Source: DALYLB01 sp033763135 (GTDB lineage Bacteria; Acidobacteriota; Blastocatellia; RBC074). Taken from it: DNA of 26,719 nt. Below, in pieces: positions 9,562 to 18,037 of the stretch. Position 1 is the first letter of the stretch. Each line of letters starts with the position of its first letter. The position numbers and the translations under genes are program-made. The notes under the pieces were generated by a model that was not told the DNA's origin, did not search any database, and saw nothing but the letters and a program-made list of their open reading frames with translations. The stretch lies in contig JANRKY010000019.1 of the NCBI GenBank assembly GCA_033763135.1, positions 1-26,719 of the forward strand. Direction: 5' to 3'.

Positions 9562-12500
9562 ATGAGCAGAATCCCCAGCAGGCCGATATTGCTTCTGGCA
9601 ATCATCCTGGCGCTTACCCTTGGGGTCGCGGCGCAGACCCAGGGAGAGATTACGGGCGTGATTATGGACAGCGGCGGGGCCGCGGTTTCGGGCGCGGTCG
9701 TCAGCGTCACGAATCGAGGAACGAACGCCACGCGGCAGACGACGACGAACAGCGAAGGGGTCTATTCCTTTCCGGCGTTGCAGCCGGGGCTGTATAGCCT
9801 GAAGGTGGAACAGGCAGGATTCAAGACGGCGCTGCGCGATGGGCTGACGCTCGAAGTGCAGCAGACGGCGCGCATCGACCTGACGCTGGAAGTCGGCGCG
9901 GTGGGCGAGACCGTCACGGTGACGGGAGGGACGCCGCTGCTCTCGCCGGAGAGCACGACGGTCGGCGCGGTCATTGAGAACAAGCGCATTGTGGATCTGC
10001 CGCTGAATGGGCGGAATTTTCTGCAGCTCGTCGCCACGGCGCCGAATGTGAGCTTCGGCTTTCAGAGCGCCGGGCAGGCGGGGTCTCGCCAGGGGGGCAC
10101 GCGCTCGCAGCAGAATATTTCGGTTGCGGGGCAGCGCAGTTATTTCAACCGGTTTACGATCGACGGCGTCGAGAACACCGATGTGAACTTCAACTCGCCG
10201 ATCATTCTGCCCTCGATCGATGCGCTGCAGGAGTTCAAGGTGCAGACCGGGATCTTCCCGGCGGAGTTCGGGCGGGCGTCGACGCAGATCAACGTCTCGA
10301 CGAAGTCCGGATCGAAGGAGTATCACGGCGCGGCCTTCGAGTTTCTGCGGAACGACGTGTTCGACGCGCGGCAATATGATTTCACCGGTCGGCGCGCGCC
10401 CGATGCGGCGAAAGAGCCGTTCAAATGGAATCAATACGGCTTTGTGCTGGGCGGTCCCGTGTGGATTCCCAAGCTGTATGAGAACAAGGAACGCATCTTT
10501 TTCATGACCAACTTCGAGGGATTCCGCGATCGCCGCACGACGCGCGGCCGTTATCAGCTGCCGCCGGCGGCATGGCGGACGGGAGATTTCTCGCAGCTGG
10601 CCAATCCGATCTACGACCCGCTCACCCGTCAGCAGTTCGCGGGCAATCGCATCCCGACCAATCGGATCTCGCCGACGTCGGCCAAATTGCTGGAGTTCTA
10701 TCCGGCTCCGACCCTGGCGCCCGCCGCGCTCGGGATCAATCATGAGCAGCCAAACAAGCGGTTCATCGACAAGGACCAGTTCATCGGGCGCGGCGATTTC
10801 ATCGAGAGCGCGGCGTCGAGCTGGTCGGGGCGCTGGAGCTGGGGCGATGAAGTGCAGCTCGATCCCGGATTGAAGCTGAACGGCACCAAGCTGCTCACGC
10901 AGGTCAAGCAGGGGATGATCTCCAATACGCGCACGTTCGGCGGCACAAAGGTGAATGAGCTGCGTTTTGGCTACAACCGCTTCTTCAACAGCCTGGGGCG
11001 CGAACTGGCGAACACGCGAGACGTGGTGAAGGAACTGGCGATTCCGGGCGTTGCGTCCGGCCTGCCGGTCTCGTGGGGAATTCCGAGCATCGCGATCGCG
11101 GGATTCAGCGGATTCGGCGACGATTCCGAAGGGCCCTACGTCAACACCAACCAGACGTGGCAGATCGTCGACAATTTCAGCCTCACCAAGGGCAGCCACA
11201 GCATCCGTTTCGGCGGGGAATTGCGGTGGGACAACTACAACCAGATTGGCAATCAGTTTGCGCGCGGCGCGTTTCTGTTTGAGCCGAACGCGACAGGCTT
11301 GCCGACGGCGACGGGCACGCTGACGGCGAACACCGGCAATTCGTTTGCCGATTTCCTGCTGGGATATTGCAAGCGCTGCGAAGTGGCCGTCACGCTCGCC
11401 GAGGCGGACTTCATGGCGCGGAGCATGTATTTCTACATCGACGACAGCTGGAAGGTGACGCCGAAGCTGACGGTCAACATGGGATTGCGGTATGAGTACA
11501 CGCCGCCCTGGCTCGACCGGTCGGGGAAACTGGTCAACATCGATGCGCCGTTCCTGGACAATACGCCGAACGTGTCCGATCTCTCGCGGCATCCGACGTT
11601 CGTTCGCATCGGCAGCGGCGATTTTTATCAGGGCACGTCGCTGCGCTTCAATCCGGCGATCAAGGTCGCGCGCGACGGTCGGCTGGGCGAGCGCCTGGTG
11701 AACGACGATCGCAACGACTGGGCGCCGCGGCTGGGTTTTGCCTATTCGCCGACGAGCAAGTGGACGGTCCGCGGCGGCGCGGGCGTCTTCTATTCGCAGG
11801 ATACGGGCAACCCGCGGTTCGATATGGCGCGCAATCTCTCGGGTCGCCGCCGCGAGGAATCGACGCCGACCAAGATCGATCTGACGTGGGCGACGCCGTT
11901 CGGCGCGAACGCGGGCGGCAACGTGCAGATCAACAATCCCTATGTGCTGGGGAACATCACGACGCGGCGCACGCCCTATATTCTGCAGGGCATGCTCAAC
12001 GTCCAGCGCGATCTGGGCAACAATCTGCTGCTCGAAATCGGCTATCTCGGATCGGTGGGGCGCAAGCTCGAATCGCTGCGCGCCTTCAACGAGAGCATTC
12101 CGGGCACGACCGGCAGCGTGCTGTCGCGCGCGCCCTATCCCGAATTCGGCCGCATTCAGCAGGTGGACGGCAGCGGAAAATCGCACTACAACGGACTCAG
12201 CGTGAAGCTCGAAAAGCGGTTGTCGAGCGGCGTCAGCTTTGTGTCCGGGTATACCTGGTCGAAATCGATCGACAACGCGAGCGCCATTCGCAACCACAAC
12301 GGCGACACGCTTTTCCCGCAGAACAGCTATAACCTGGCGGCGGAAAAGGCGCTGTCGAGCTTCCATACGTCGCATCGCATGGTCAATTCGGTGCTTTATC
12401 AATTGCCGTTCGGCAAGAGCAAGCGCTGGCTCGACCGGGGCGGCATCACGAACGCGGTGCTGGGGGGCTGGGAACTCGGCACGCTGTTCAATGTGCAGAC

Positions 12501-12912
12501 GGGCTTTCCGCTGACGATTGTGAGCGGCGTCGATCGTTCCAACATCGGGGCTGGTTTTGATCGGCCCGACACGGTTGCCGGTCAGGTCGCGAACCTCGAT
12601 CGAGGAGAGCGCAATGCCGACCGCTGGTTCAATACGGGCGCGTTCGTGTTGAATCAGCCCGGCAGATTCGGCAGCACCGGCCGCAACACGGTCATCAGTC
12701 CCGGCATCATTCAGTGGGATGCCTCGCTGTTGAAGATGATCCGCTTCACGGAGAGCAAGGGGCTGCAGTTCCGCTTTGAGGCGTTCAACGCGGCGAATCA
12801 CCCGAACCTCGGCAATCCGGACACTTCGCGCAACAGCTCGAACTTCGGACGCATCAACGGCACGCGCAACAACATGCGCGAGCTGCAGTTCGGGTTGAAG
12901 CTGCTTTTCTAA
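9562..12912 (+). CDS. TonB-dependent receptor with N-terminal carboxypeptidase-regulatory domain (Oar-like)
   Basis: A 1116-residue outer-membrane protein. It has a signal peptide (1-25, ending GVAAQ); a carboxypeptidase regulatory-like beta-sandwich (about 27-115, beginning GEITGVIMDSGGAAVSGAVV); a plug domain with PLNGRNFLQLVATAPNV (about 145-165) and FTIDGVENTDVNF; and a long beta-barrel with many alternating aromatic strands. It ends in LKLLF, with the terminal aromatic residue used in barrel insertion. Such receptors import large or scarce substrates with TonB energy and are greatly expanded in acidobacteria. AAAAAGGAG lies 9 nt before the ATG. The DeoR-type gene upstream and the GH43 gene downstream suggest a glycan or oligosaccharide ligand, but the receptor sequence alone does not show this. 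Confidence 0.9.
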   Translation: MSRIPSRPILLLAIILALTLGVAAQTQGEITGVIMDSGGAAVSGAVVSVTNRGTNATRQTTTNSEGVYSFPALQPGLYSLKVEQAGFKTALRDGLTLEVQQTARIDLTLEVGAVGETVTVTGGTPLLSPESTTVGAVIENKRIVDLPLNGRNFLQLVATAPNVSFGFQSAGQAGSRQGGTRSQQNISVAGQRSYFNRFTIDGVENTDVNFNSPIILPSIDALQEFKVQTGIFPAEFGRASTQINVSTKSGSKEYHGAAFEFLRNDVFDARQYDFTGRRAPDAAKEPFKWNQYGFVLGGPVWIPKLYENKERIFFMTNFEGFRDRRTTRGRYQLPPAAWRTGDFSQLANPIYDPLTRQQFAGNRIPTNRISPTSAKLLEFYPAPTLAPAALGINHEQPNKRFIDKDQFIGRGDFIESAASSWSGRWSWGDEVQLDPGLKLNGTKLLTQVKQGMISNTRTFGGTKVNELRFGYNRFFNSLGRELANTRDVVKELAIPGVASGLPVSWGIPSIAIAGFSGFGDDSEGPYVNTNQTWQIVDNFSLTKGSHSIRFGGELRWDNYNQIGNQFARGAFLFEPNATGLPTATGTLTANTGNSFADFLLGYCKRCEVAVTLAEADFMARSMYFYIDDSWKVTPKLTVNMGLRYEYTPPWLDRSGKLVNIDAPFLDNTPNVSDLSRHPTFVRIGSGDFYQGTSLRFNPAIKVARDGRLGERLVNDDRNDWAPRLGFAYSPTSKWTVRGGAGVFYSQDTGNPRFDMARNLSGRRREESTPTKIDLTWATPFGANAGGNVQINNPYVLGNITTRRTPYILQGMLNVQRDLGNNLLLEIGYLGSVGRKLESLRAFNESIPGTTGSVLSRAPYPEFGRIQQVDGSGKSHYNGLSVKLEKRLSSGVSFVSGYTWSKSIDNASAIRNHNGDTLFPQNSYNLAAEKALSSFHTSHRMVNSVLYQLPFGKSKRWLDRGGITNAVLGGWELGTLFNVQTGFPLTIVSGVDRSNIGAGFDRPDTVAGQVANLDRGERNADRWFNTGAFVLNQPGRFGSTGRNTVISPGIIQWDASLLKMIRFTESKGLQFRFEAFNAANHPNLGNPDTSRNSSNFGRINGTRNNMRELQFGLKLLF

Positions 12913-12937
12913 CGCAGGTCGGGCGATATTCGGCCTG

Positions 12938-13006
12938 AAAACGCAACCACGGGGAGCGCGGGGATCAATCATGATCGGGTCCCTCCGCTCCCCGTGATTG
13001 CGTTTC
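12938..13006. terminator. Large inverted repeat after the receptor gene, possible terminator or repeat element
   Basis: Arms AAACGCAAcCACGGGGAGCG and its partner (12938-12957 and 12987-13006) pair with one mismatch, and further partial pairing extends inward over GGGGATC. It starts 25 bp after the receptor stop codon. It would stop transcription of the plus strand as a stem of about 20 bp, but there is only a short T run at its end. It may equally be a dispersed repeat. Confidence 0.55.
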
Positions 13007-13009
13007 CAA

Positions 13010-13171
13010 GCCTTGATCGTCGTTTCGGCCATAACAAGCGAGATGTTGCCACAGCGGCACGGAGGCACAGAGCCGAGAGCGGAGATGTGCCCGTTTTTCC
13101 GGCATTCTCCGCGTCTCTGTGGCTCTGTGGCCGATCTCCCGCCCCATTGTGGCCGAATTGATGATCAAGGC
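13010..13171. repeat. About 160-bp imperfect nested palindrome (REP/MITE-like)
   Basis: The outer arms GCCTTGATC...TTCGGCCA (from 13010) and their inverted partner (ending 13171) enclose inner arms built on GCCACAG, GGCACAGAG and GCGGAGA. They face CTCCGCG, CTCTGTGGC and CTGTGGC. The element could fold end to end into a single long hairpin with internal loops. There is no ORF, and no terminal target duplication was found by eye. Confidence 0.7.
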
Positions 13172-13241
13172 CCGTTTTCCTGTGCGAAGGTTCGTTGCGC
13201 GGATTGGGATCGGACCTGACGAGATTCGGATGGGGGAGGCG

Positions 13242-13298
13242 AAACAGACGGAGCAATCGGAGCGCGGGATGAGGCGGCGCCGGTTGTTCCGTCTGTTT
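13242..13298. repeat. Inverted repeat of the AAACAGACGGA family
   Basis: The left arm AAACAGACGGAgCAAtCGG and the right arm are complementary at 17 of 19 positions, with a loop of about 19 bp. The ACAGACGGA motif recurs in the larger palindrome at 20405-20516, so this is probably one member of a dispersed family. It lies 62 bp before the GH43 start codon. Confidence 0.7.
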
Positions 13299-13360
13299 TG
13301 TAATCCCCTGGGAATGCGTCCGCGACGCCGGACGACAAAGATGAGAGCCCGGGAGCCCCA

Positions 13361-15433
13361 ATGAGAACACTGCTGCTCGCGATCATTCTCCTGCTCGCCA
13401 TTTCGGCGCCGGCGCAAACCTGGCGGGCCGACAACGGCAACGGCACGTATACAAATCCGCTCTTCTATGACGAGTTTTCCGATCCGGATCTGATCCGGGT
13501 TGGAGCGAACTATTATCTGACGGGCACGACGATGCACGCGATGCCGGGGCTGCCGGTGCTTCATTCCCGGGATCTGGTCAACTGGAAGCTGCTCGGATAC
13601 GCCTTCGACAGATTGGATCTGGGGCCGGAATTCCGGTTGGAAGGGGAGAAGGAGATTTACGGGCAGGGGATCTGGGCGCCGAGCTTTCGCTATCACAACG
13701 GCACGTTTCATATCTTCACCAACATCAATCGGCGCCGCACGCAACTGTTTCGCGCGACCAACCCCGCGGGGCCGTGGACGCGCACGGAACTCGACCGGTC
13801 CTTCCATGATCTGTCGGTGCTGTTCGATACGGACGGCAGGATCTATGTGATCTGGGGCTATCAGGAGATCCGATTCGCGCAGTTGAACGCCGAGCTTACC
13901 GGCATTGTGCCAGGCACGGAGCGGGTGCTCATTCCGAAAGAGGCGGGGATGGGCGAGGGCGTTCATTTTTACAAGATCGAGGGGAAGTACTACATCACCA
14001 GCGCGTGGTTCGCGGGACGGATGCGGATGCCCTGCGCGCGGGCCGATCGGCCGGAAGGCCCGTATGAGGTGAATCCGGCGATCAGCGCGGATGAGGATTT
14101 CGGGCTGGCCGAAGGCTATCGGCTGCAGGGGCGAAGCGGGCCGCCCTTCAAGATCACGCCGCCGAATCCGGCCTCTCGCGGCCGGATGTCGCTGCACCAG
14201 GGCGGGATCGTGAACACGCCGTCGGGCGAATGGTGGGGCTTTTCAATGATGGACTACAACTCCGTCGGGCGGCTGACGGGCCTTTCGCCGGTCACGTGGA
14301 AGGAGGGCTGGCCATATTTCGGGCTGCCGGGCAATCTCGGCCGCACCCCGCGGACATGGGCCAAGCCGAAGACGGCGCACGCATCGCCGCCGGCCGCGCC
14401 CTATGAGCGCAACGACGAATTCTCCGGGCCGAAACTCAACGCGGTCTGGCAATGGAATCACCTGCCCGAGGATTCGAAGTGGTCCTTGACGGAGCGGCCG
14501 GGGTTTCTGCGGTTGCATTCCCTGCCCGCCGCGGATTTCTGGCGGGCGCGCAATACATTGACGCAGCGTTCCATCGGCCCGATCTCCATTCCCACGGTCG
14601 CGCTGGATGCCCGGGGGATGAAACCGGGGGACGTCGCCGGCCTGGGACTTCTGAATCTGCCGTACGCCTGGATCGGACTTCGCCGCGAGGCCGATGGCGT
14701 TTTTGTCATCCAGTACGACCAGATGACCGGCGAGACGACGCGCGCGCGCCTGGCGGGGACGCGTGGGTGGCTGCGCGCGCAGTGCGACTTTCTGACGGAA
14801 ACGGCGCGCTTCAGCTACAGCGCCGACGGGAAAACATTCGAACCGCTGGGCAGGGAGTTTCCGCTGGTGTTCCAGCTCAAGACGTTTCAGGGCGTTCGCT
14901 ATTCGCTGTTTCACTATCATCAGGGAGACGGTCCCGGCGGGTATGCGGATTTCGATCGGTTCCGCGTGGAAGAGCCCTATCCGCGCGGTCTCATGCGGCC
15001 CGTTCCCGTGGGGCGAACGATCACGCTCGCCGTTTACGGCAAGGACGCCGTGCTCTTCGTGAAGGACGGCGTTCTGTCCGCGGCGCCGGCCGCCGATCTA
15101 CGAGCCGGCGCCGCGACGGCGCGGTTTACCGTGGTCGATCGCGGCCTGGGCCGCGTCGCGCTGAAACAGGGCGGCGGATATCTTTCTGTGTCGGCCGCGA
15201 CGGAAAGCGTAGGCAGGGGGCAGGTCCGGCTGCGAAAAGGCCCGCCCACCGATGCCGAAACCTTTCAATGGACTGAAACGCCCTACGGCGATCTGCTGCT
15301 GCTTTCGCTTGCGACGCATCGCCACCTGCGGGTCGAACCCCACGGATCGGCGGTGTCGGCCGATCATCCCGGCCCCGAACCGGATCGGAAAGATGGTTCG
15401 TGTTTCGTCTGGAAGGCGCAAGCCGGTCGATAG
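13361..15433 (+). CDS. Secreted glycoside hydrolase family 43 protein with C-terminal accessory domains
   Basis: A 690-residue exported enzyme. The signal peptide is MRTLLLAIILLLAISAPAQT. The five-bladed propeller domain (about 28-330) carries the GH43 triad: the Asp base in FSDPDLIRVG (Asp41), the pKa-modulating Asp in FHDLSVLFDTDGR (Asp150) and the Glu acid in GMGEGVHFYK (Glu199). A beta-sandwich typical of xylosidase-type GH43 follows (about 350-540, DEFSGPKLNAVWQWNH). The last 145 residues look like a beta-trefoil-type carbohydrate-binding region. The family includes beta-xylosidases and alpha-L-arabinofuranosidases; the exact specificity is unknown. GGGAG precedes the ATG. Together with the receptor and the DeoR regulator it suggests use of a hemicellulose-like polymer. 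Confidence 0.9.
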   Translation: MRTLLLAIILLLAISAPAQTWRADNGNGTYTNPLFYDEFSDPDLIRVGANYYLTGTTMHAMPGLPVLHSRDLVNWKLLGYAFDRLDLGPEFRLEGEKEIYGQGIWAPSFRYHNGTFHIFTNINRRRTQLFRATNPAGPWTRTELDRSFHDLSVLFDTDGRIYVIWGYQEIRFAQLNAELTGIVPGTERVLIPKEAGMGEGVHFYKIEGKYYITSAWFAGRMRMPCARADRPEGPYEVNPAISADEDFGLAEGYRLQGRSGPPFKITPPNPASRGRMSLHQGGIVNTPSGEWWGFSMMDYNSVGRLTGLSPVTWKEGWPYFGLPGNLGRTPRTWAKPKTAHASPPAAPYERNDEFSGPKLNAVWQWNHLPEDSKWSLTERPGFLRLHSLPAADFWRARNTLTQRSIGPISIPTVALDARGMKPGDVAGLGLLNLPYAWIGLRREADGVFVIQYDQMTGETTRARLAGTRGWLRAQCDFLTETARFSYSADGKTFEPLGREFPLVFQLKTFQGVRYSLFHYHQGDGPGGYADFDRFRVEEPYPRGLMRPVPVGRTITLAVYGKDAVLFVKDGVLSAAPAADLRAGAATARFTVVDRGLGRVALKQGGGYLSVSAATESVGRGQVRLRKGPPTDAETFQWTETPYGDLLLLSLATHRHLRVEPHGSAVSADHPGPEPDRKDGSCFVWKAQAGR

Positions 15434-15452
15434 CCGCTCCCGGTCCGTGAAT

Positions 15453-15469
15453 CGCCAATATCGTTGGCG
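15453..15469 (+). terminator. Small hairpin after the GH43 gene
   Basis: CGCCAA-TATCG-TTGGCG lies 19 bp after the GH43 stop codon. There is no T-tract, so termination is doubtful. The rest of 15434-15649 shows no gene and no clear promoter. Confidence 0.3.
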
Positions 15470-15649
15470 GAGGCCTTCAGCCACGAACAGAAGCGAATGG
15501 CCGCGAATCGAAGCTTCTCCTTCGGATCTTATCGTCTTCGCAAAAGAAGGGGGACGAATTCGCCACACCTTCGACAGAGAATTTCCGCATTCCTGGCCGA
15601 CACTGCCTGTCTGTTTTTCAACATCACGGAACGAGGGAGAGAACAAGCA

Positions 15650-16399
15650 GTGGAGAAGGAATATGGAAGCGGGCCGGCGTATGCGATTCTGGGCGCGACG
15701 GGCGGCATCGGCGCGGCGCTGTGCCGGCGATTGGCCGGGGCGGGGGCGCGATTGTTTCTGGGAGCGCGGGAGGCGGAGCGGCTGGAGGCGCTGGCAACGG
15801 AGTTGAATGCAGGGCGGCAGGTGGTGGATGCGACGAATGCGGAGCAGGTCGACGCCTTTTTCGCGCAGGCGCAGGCGCATTGCGGGGCGCTCGACGGGGC
15901 GGCGAACTGCGTCGGCTCGCTGCTGCTCAAGCCGGCGCATCTGACGACGAATGCCGAGTGGGAGCTGACGATGCGGCAGAATCTCGATTCGGCGTTTTAT
16001 CTGCTGCGGGCGGCGGCGAAGGGGATGCAGTCGCGCGGCGGATCGATCGTGCTGGTCTCTTCGGCGGCGGCGCGGGCGGGGTTTGCCAATCACGAAGCCA
16101 TCGCCGCGGCCAAGGCGGGCGTGATTGGGCTGACGCTTTCAGCGGCGGCCTCGTATGCGGCACGGGGGCTGCGGGTGAACTGCGTCGCGCCGGGGCTGGT
16201 GGCGACGCCGCTGACGGCGCGGATCACGGGGAACGAGGCCGCGCTCAAGGGCTCGACGGCGATGCACGCGCTCGGCCGCGTGGGCACGCCGGAGGAGGTC
16301 GCGAGCGCCATCGCGTGGCTGCTCGATCCGCAGCAATCCTGGGTGACGGGACAGGTGCTCGGCGTCGACGGCGGCCTGGCGACGGTGCGACCACGATGA
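15650..16399 (+). CDS. SDR family protein lacking the canonical catalytic tyrosine
   Basis: A 249-residue short-chain dehydrogenase/reductase-type protein. The N-terminal Rossmann motif AILGATGGIGAALCRRLAGAG binds NAD(P). The IVLVSSAAAR strand and the RVNCVAPGLVATPLT and TGQVLGVDGG segments are standard SDR landmarks. At the active site, where YxxxK is expected, the sequence is NHEAIAAAKAG: Lys is kept but Tyr is replaced by Ile. Either this is a divergent subfamily with other chemistry or it is a binding protein. The GTG at 15650 is chosen because GAGGGAGAG lies about 8 nt upstream and the fold begins just after it; a frame open from 15464 has no family support. Its TGA overlaps the next gene's ATG. 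Confidence 0.8.
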   Translation: MEKEYGSGPAYAILGATGGIGAALCRRLAGAGARLFLGAREAERLEALATELNAGRQVVDATNAEQVDAFFAQAQAHCGALDGAANCVGSLLLKPAHLTTNAEWELTMRQNLDSAFYLLRAAAKGMQSRGGSIVLVSSAAARAGFANHEAIAAAKAGVIGLTLSAAASYAARGLRVNCVAPGLVATPLTARITGNEAALKGSTAMHALGRVGTPEEVASAIAWLLDPQQSWVTGQVLGVDGGLATVRPR

Positions 16400-16854
16400 A
16401 CGAATCGTCTACTGAATGGGGCCGGCTGCTGCTGCTCGCCAATGTCGCCGCGACGCTCTATCTGGTCGGCCTGATCTGGCAGGTGCAGATCGTGCATTAT
16501 CCGCTCTTTGCGCAGGTCGGCGACGCGGGCTTCGCGACCTATGCGCGGCTGCATTCAAATCTGATCACGCTGGTCGTCGGCCCGCCGATGCTTCTCGAAG
16601 CGGCCACGACCGCGCTGCTGCTGGCGCATCGGCCGGCGAACATCCCTTTCTCCGCCGCGCTGCTCGGCGCGGTCCTGCTGGCCGCGATCTGGCTCTCCAC
16701 GATGTTTCTGCAGGCGCCGCAGCATAATCGACTGGCCGCGGGCTTCGACGTCGAGGCGCACCGCTTCCTCGTCTTCTCCAATTGGATTCGCACTCTCGCC
16801 TGGAGCGCGCGCGGCGCGCTCGCGCTCTGGATGACGGCGAAGGCGATGCGCTGA
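16396..16854 (+). CDS. Small integral membrane protein of unknown function
   Basis: 152 residues with about four hydrophobic segments: LLLLANVAATLYLVGLIWQV (about 11-30), one around 56-74, ALLGAVLLAAIWLSTMFLQA (about 87-106), and one near the C-terminus. Short conserved-looking polar patches (QIVHYPLF, QAPQHNRLAAGFD, HRFLVFSNWIRT) resemble an uncharacterised bacterial membrane family, but I cannot name it with certainty. The start codon overlaps the SDR stop (ATGA), which indicates translational coupling and perhaps a shared role. It converges with the minus-strand hydrolase gene, with 1 bp between the stop codons and no terminator. Confidence 0.8.
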   Translation: MNESSTEWGRLLLLANVAATLYLVGLIWQVQIVHYPLFAQVGDAGFATYARLHSNLITLVVGPPMLLEAATTALLLAHRPANIPFSAALLGAVLLAAIWLSTMFLQAPQHNRLAAGFDVEAHRFLVFSNWIRTLAWSARGALALWMTAKAMR

Positions 16855-16855
16855 G

Positions 16856-17836
16856 CTATCGGGCGGCGCTTCGCCGGGCGCGGATGCGCAGGACCATGTC
16901 GTTGATCTGCTCGACGATCGGGTCGGGTTTGTCGAGATGCATGCCGTGCGTCGTGCCGGGCACGATGATCATCAGGCCGTCGTTCGACATGCCGGCGATT
17001 CGGTACGCATGGTCGAGGAAATCGCGATTGTTCTTGACGACATGCTCGCCCGCCACGAGCACGCGCAATGGGATCGGGCCGAGGTGCTTCCAGACGCGGC
17101 GCAGTCCGTCGTTCGATTCCTTCATGTGTTCGAGGTGATGCAGCGTCTGCGCGTAGGCGCGGGGATCCTTCACGCGTTCGGCGAGGGCCTCGCGCATCGG
17201 CGCATAAAAATGGAGCGGATTGATCATCAGGCTCGACCGGGCGAGCAGACCGGGATCCTTGTCGAAAAGCTTCTGCTCGGCGGCGTCGCGGGCGTCGCGG
17301 AATCGCTTGATCGCATTGGCGAGCCAGTCGGGATTGGGCGCCTGCGGGTCCCAGTAATCGAAATCGGAGCCGTCCACGGTGATGACGGCCGCGGTCTCTT
17401 CCGGATGGAGCGAGGCATACCACCGGACGATCATCCCGCCGGCCGACCAGCCGACGAAAAGATATGGCCCGGGGATCTTCTCGCGCCGCAGCAGTTCGCG
17501 CAGGTCGCGGACGTCCTGCTCCGGTGCGCGCTCGATCGGGCCGAAGTCGCTGAAGTTCATCCCCGCGCGATCATAGCTGATGACGCGCGTCACCGCCGCC
17601 AGCCGCGGCATGATGCGCGCCCACGCGACGGCGCCCCAGCCGCCGCCTGCTTCCATCACGACCGTCGGGCTTCCCTCGCCGAAGCTGTAATAATTCAGCC
17701 GATAGCCGCCCACATCGACCAGTTTCCCCGGTCGGGTTGCGTACTCCGGCCAGCTGTTGTCCCTGGGTTGCGCCTGTGCCGTCGCCGCAAGCAGCAGCGC
17801 GAGCGCCGGAAGCAGAGCTGTCTGTCGCAAGTTCAT
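16856..17836 (-). CDS. Secreted alpha/beta hydrolase
   Basis: A 326-residue protein with a signal peptide (MNLRQTALLPALALLLAATAQAQ) followed by an alpha/beta-hydrolase fold. The features are an oxyanion-region segment VVMEAGGGWG, the strand RVISYDRAGMNFSDFG, the nucleophile elbow GWSAGG (Ser131), and a C-terminal VPGTTHGMH that should hold the catalytic His (about 297). The substrate is unknown; esterase, lipase and haloalkane-type members all share this pattern. The ATG at 17836 is chosen because GGAGG sits 6 nt before it. A longer frame from 17863 would place that ribosome site inside the gene and spoil the signal peptide. It is divergent from the alcohol dehydrogenase gene. Confidence 0.87.
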   Translation of the reverse strand: MNLRQTALLPALALLLAATAQAQPRDNSWPEYATRPGKLVDVGGYRLNYYSFGEGSPTVVMEAGGGWGAVAWARIMPRLAAVTRVISYDRAGMNFSDFGPIERAPEQDVRDLRELLRREKIPGPYLFVGWSAGGMIVRWYASLHPEETAAVITVDGSDFDYWDPQAPNPDWLANAIKRFRDARDAAEQKLFDKDPGLLARSSLMINPLHFYAPMREALAERVKDPRAYAQTLHHLEHMKESNDGLRRVWKHLGPIPLRVLVAGEHVVKNNRDFLDHAYRIAGMSNDGLMIIVPGTTHGMHLDKPDPIVEQINDMVLRIRARRSAAR

Positions 17837-17943
17837 CGTGTTCCTCCGAGAAAAGAGAGTCATTGCGCGAACGGGCCAGCCGCATGAAAAGAAGGCGATA
17901 AAAACCTGAAAATCGCCGCGGGACCCGTGACATTACGCCCGCA

Positions 17944-17972
17944 CTTGTAGAGCATGCGGGCAATCGAGACAA
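17944..17972 (-). promoter_or_regulatory. Candidate promoter of the hydrolase gene, overlapped by an inverted repeat
   Basis: On the minus strand, TTGTCT (17967-17972), a 17-bp spacer and TACAAG (17944-17949). An inverted repeat GCCCGCA/TGCGGGC (17937-17943 and 17955-17961) overlaps it, as an operator could. Both matches are modest. Confidence 0.3.
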
Positions 17973-18037
17973 GTCGGCTTGCGGGGCGTTGGAGGCCCGG
18001 CAGGTTTCAGAGCGGGTTTTCCAGATGGTGAATTCAT

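Noticed and set aside
9424..13068. 1214-codon open frame antisense to the TonB-dependent receptor
   Set aside because: The composition is typical of antisense GC-rich DNA and it has no recognisable domains. The plus-strand receptor is unambiguous.
15464..15649. N-terminal extension of the SDR protein
   Set aside because: The 62 extra residues have no family match. A ribosome site precedes the GTG at 15650, where the Rossmann fold begins.
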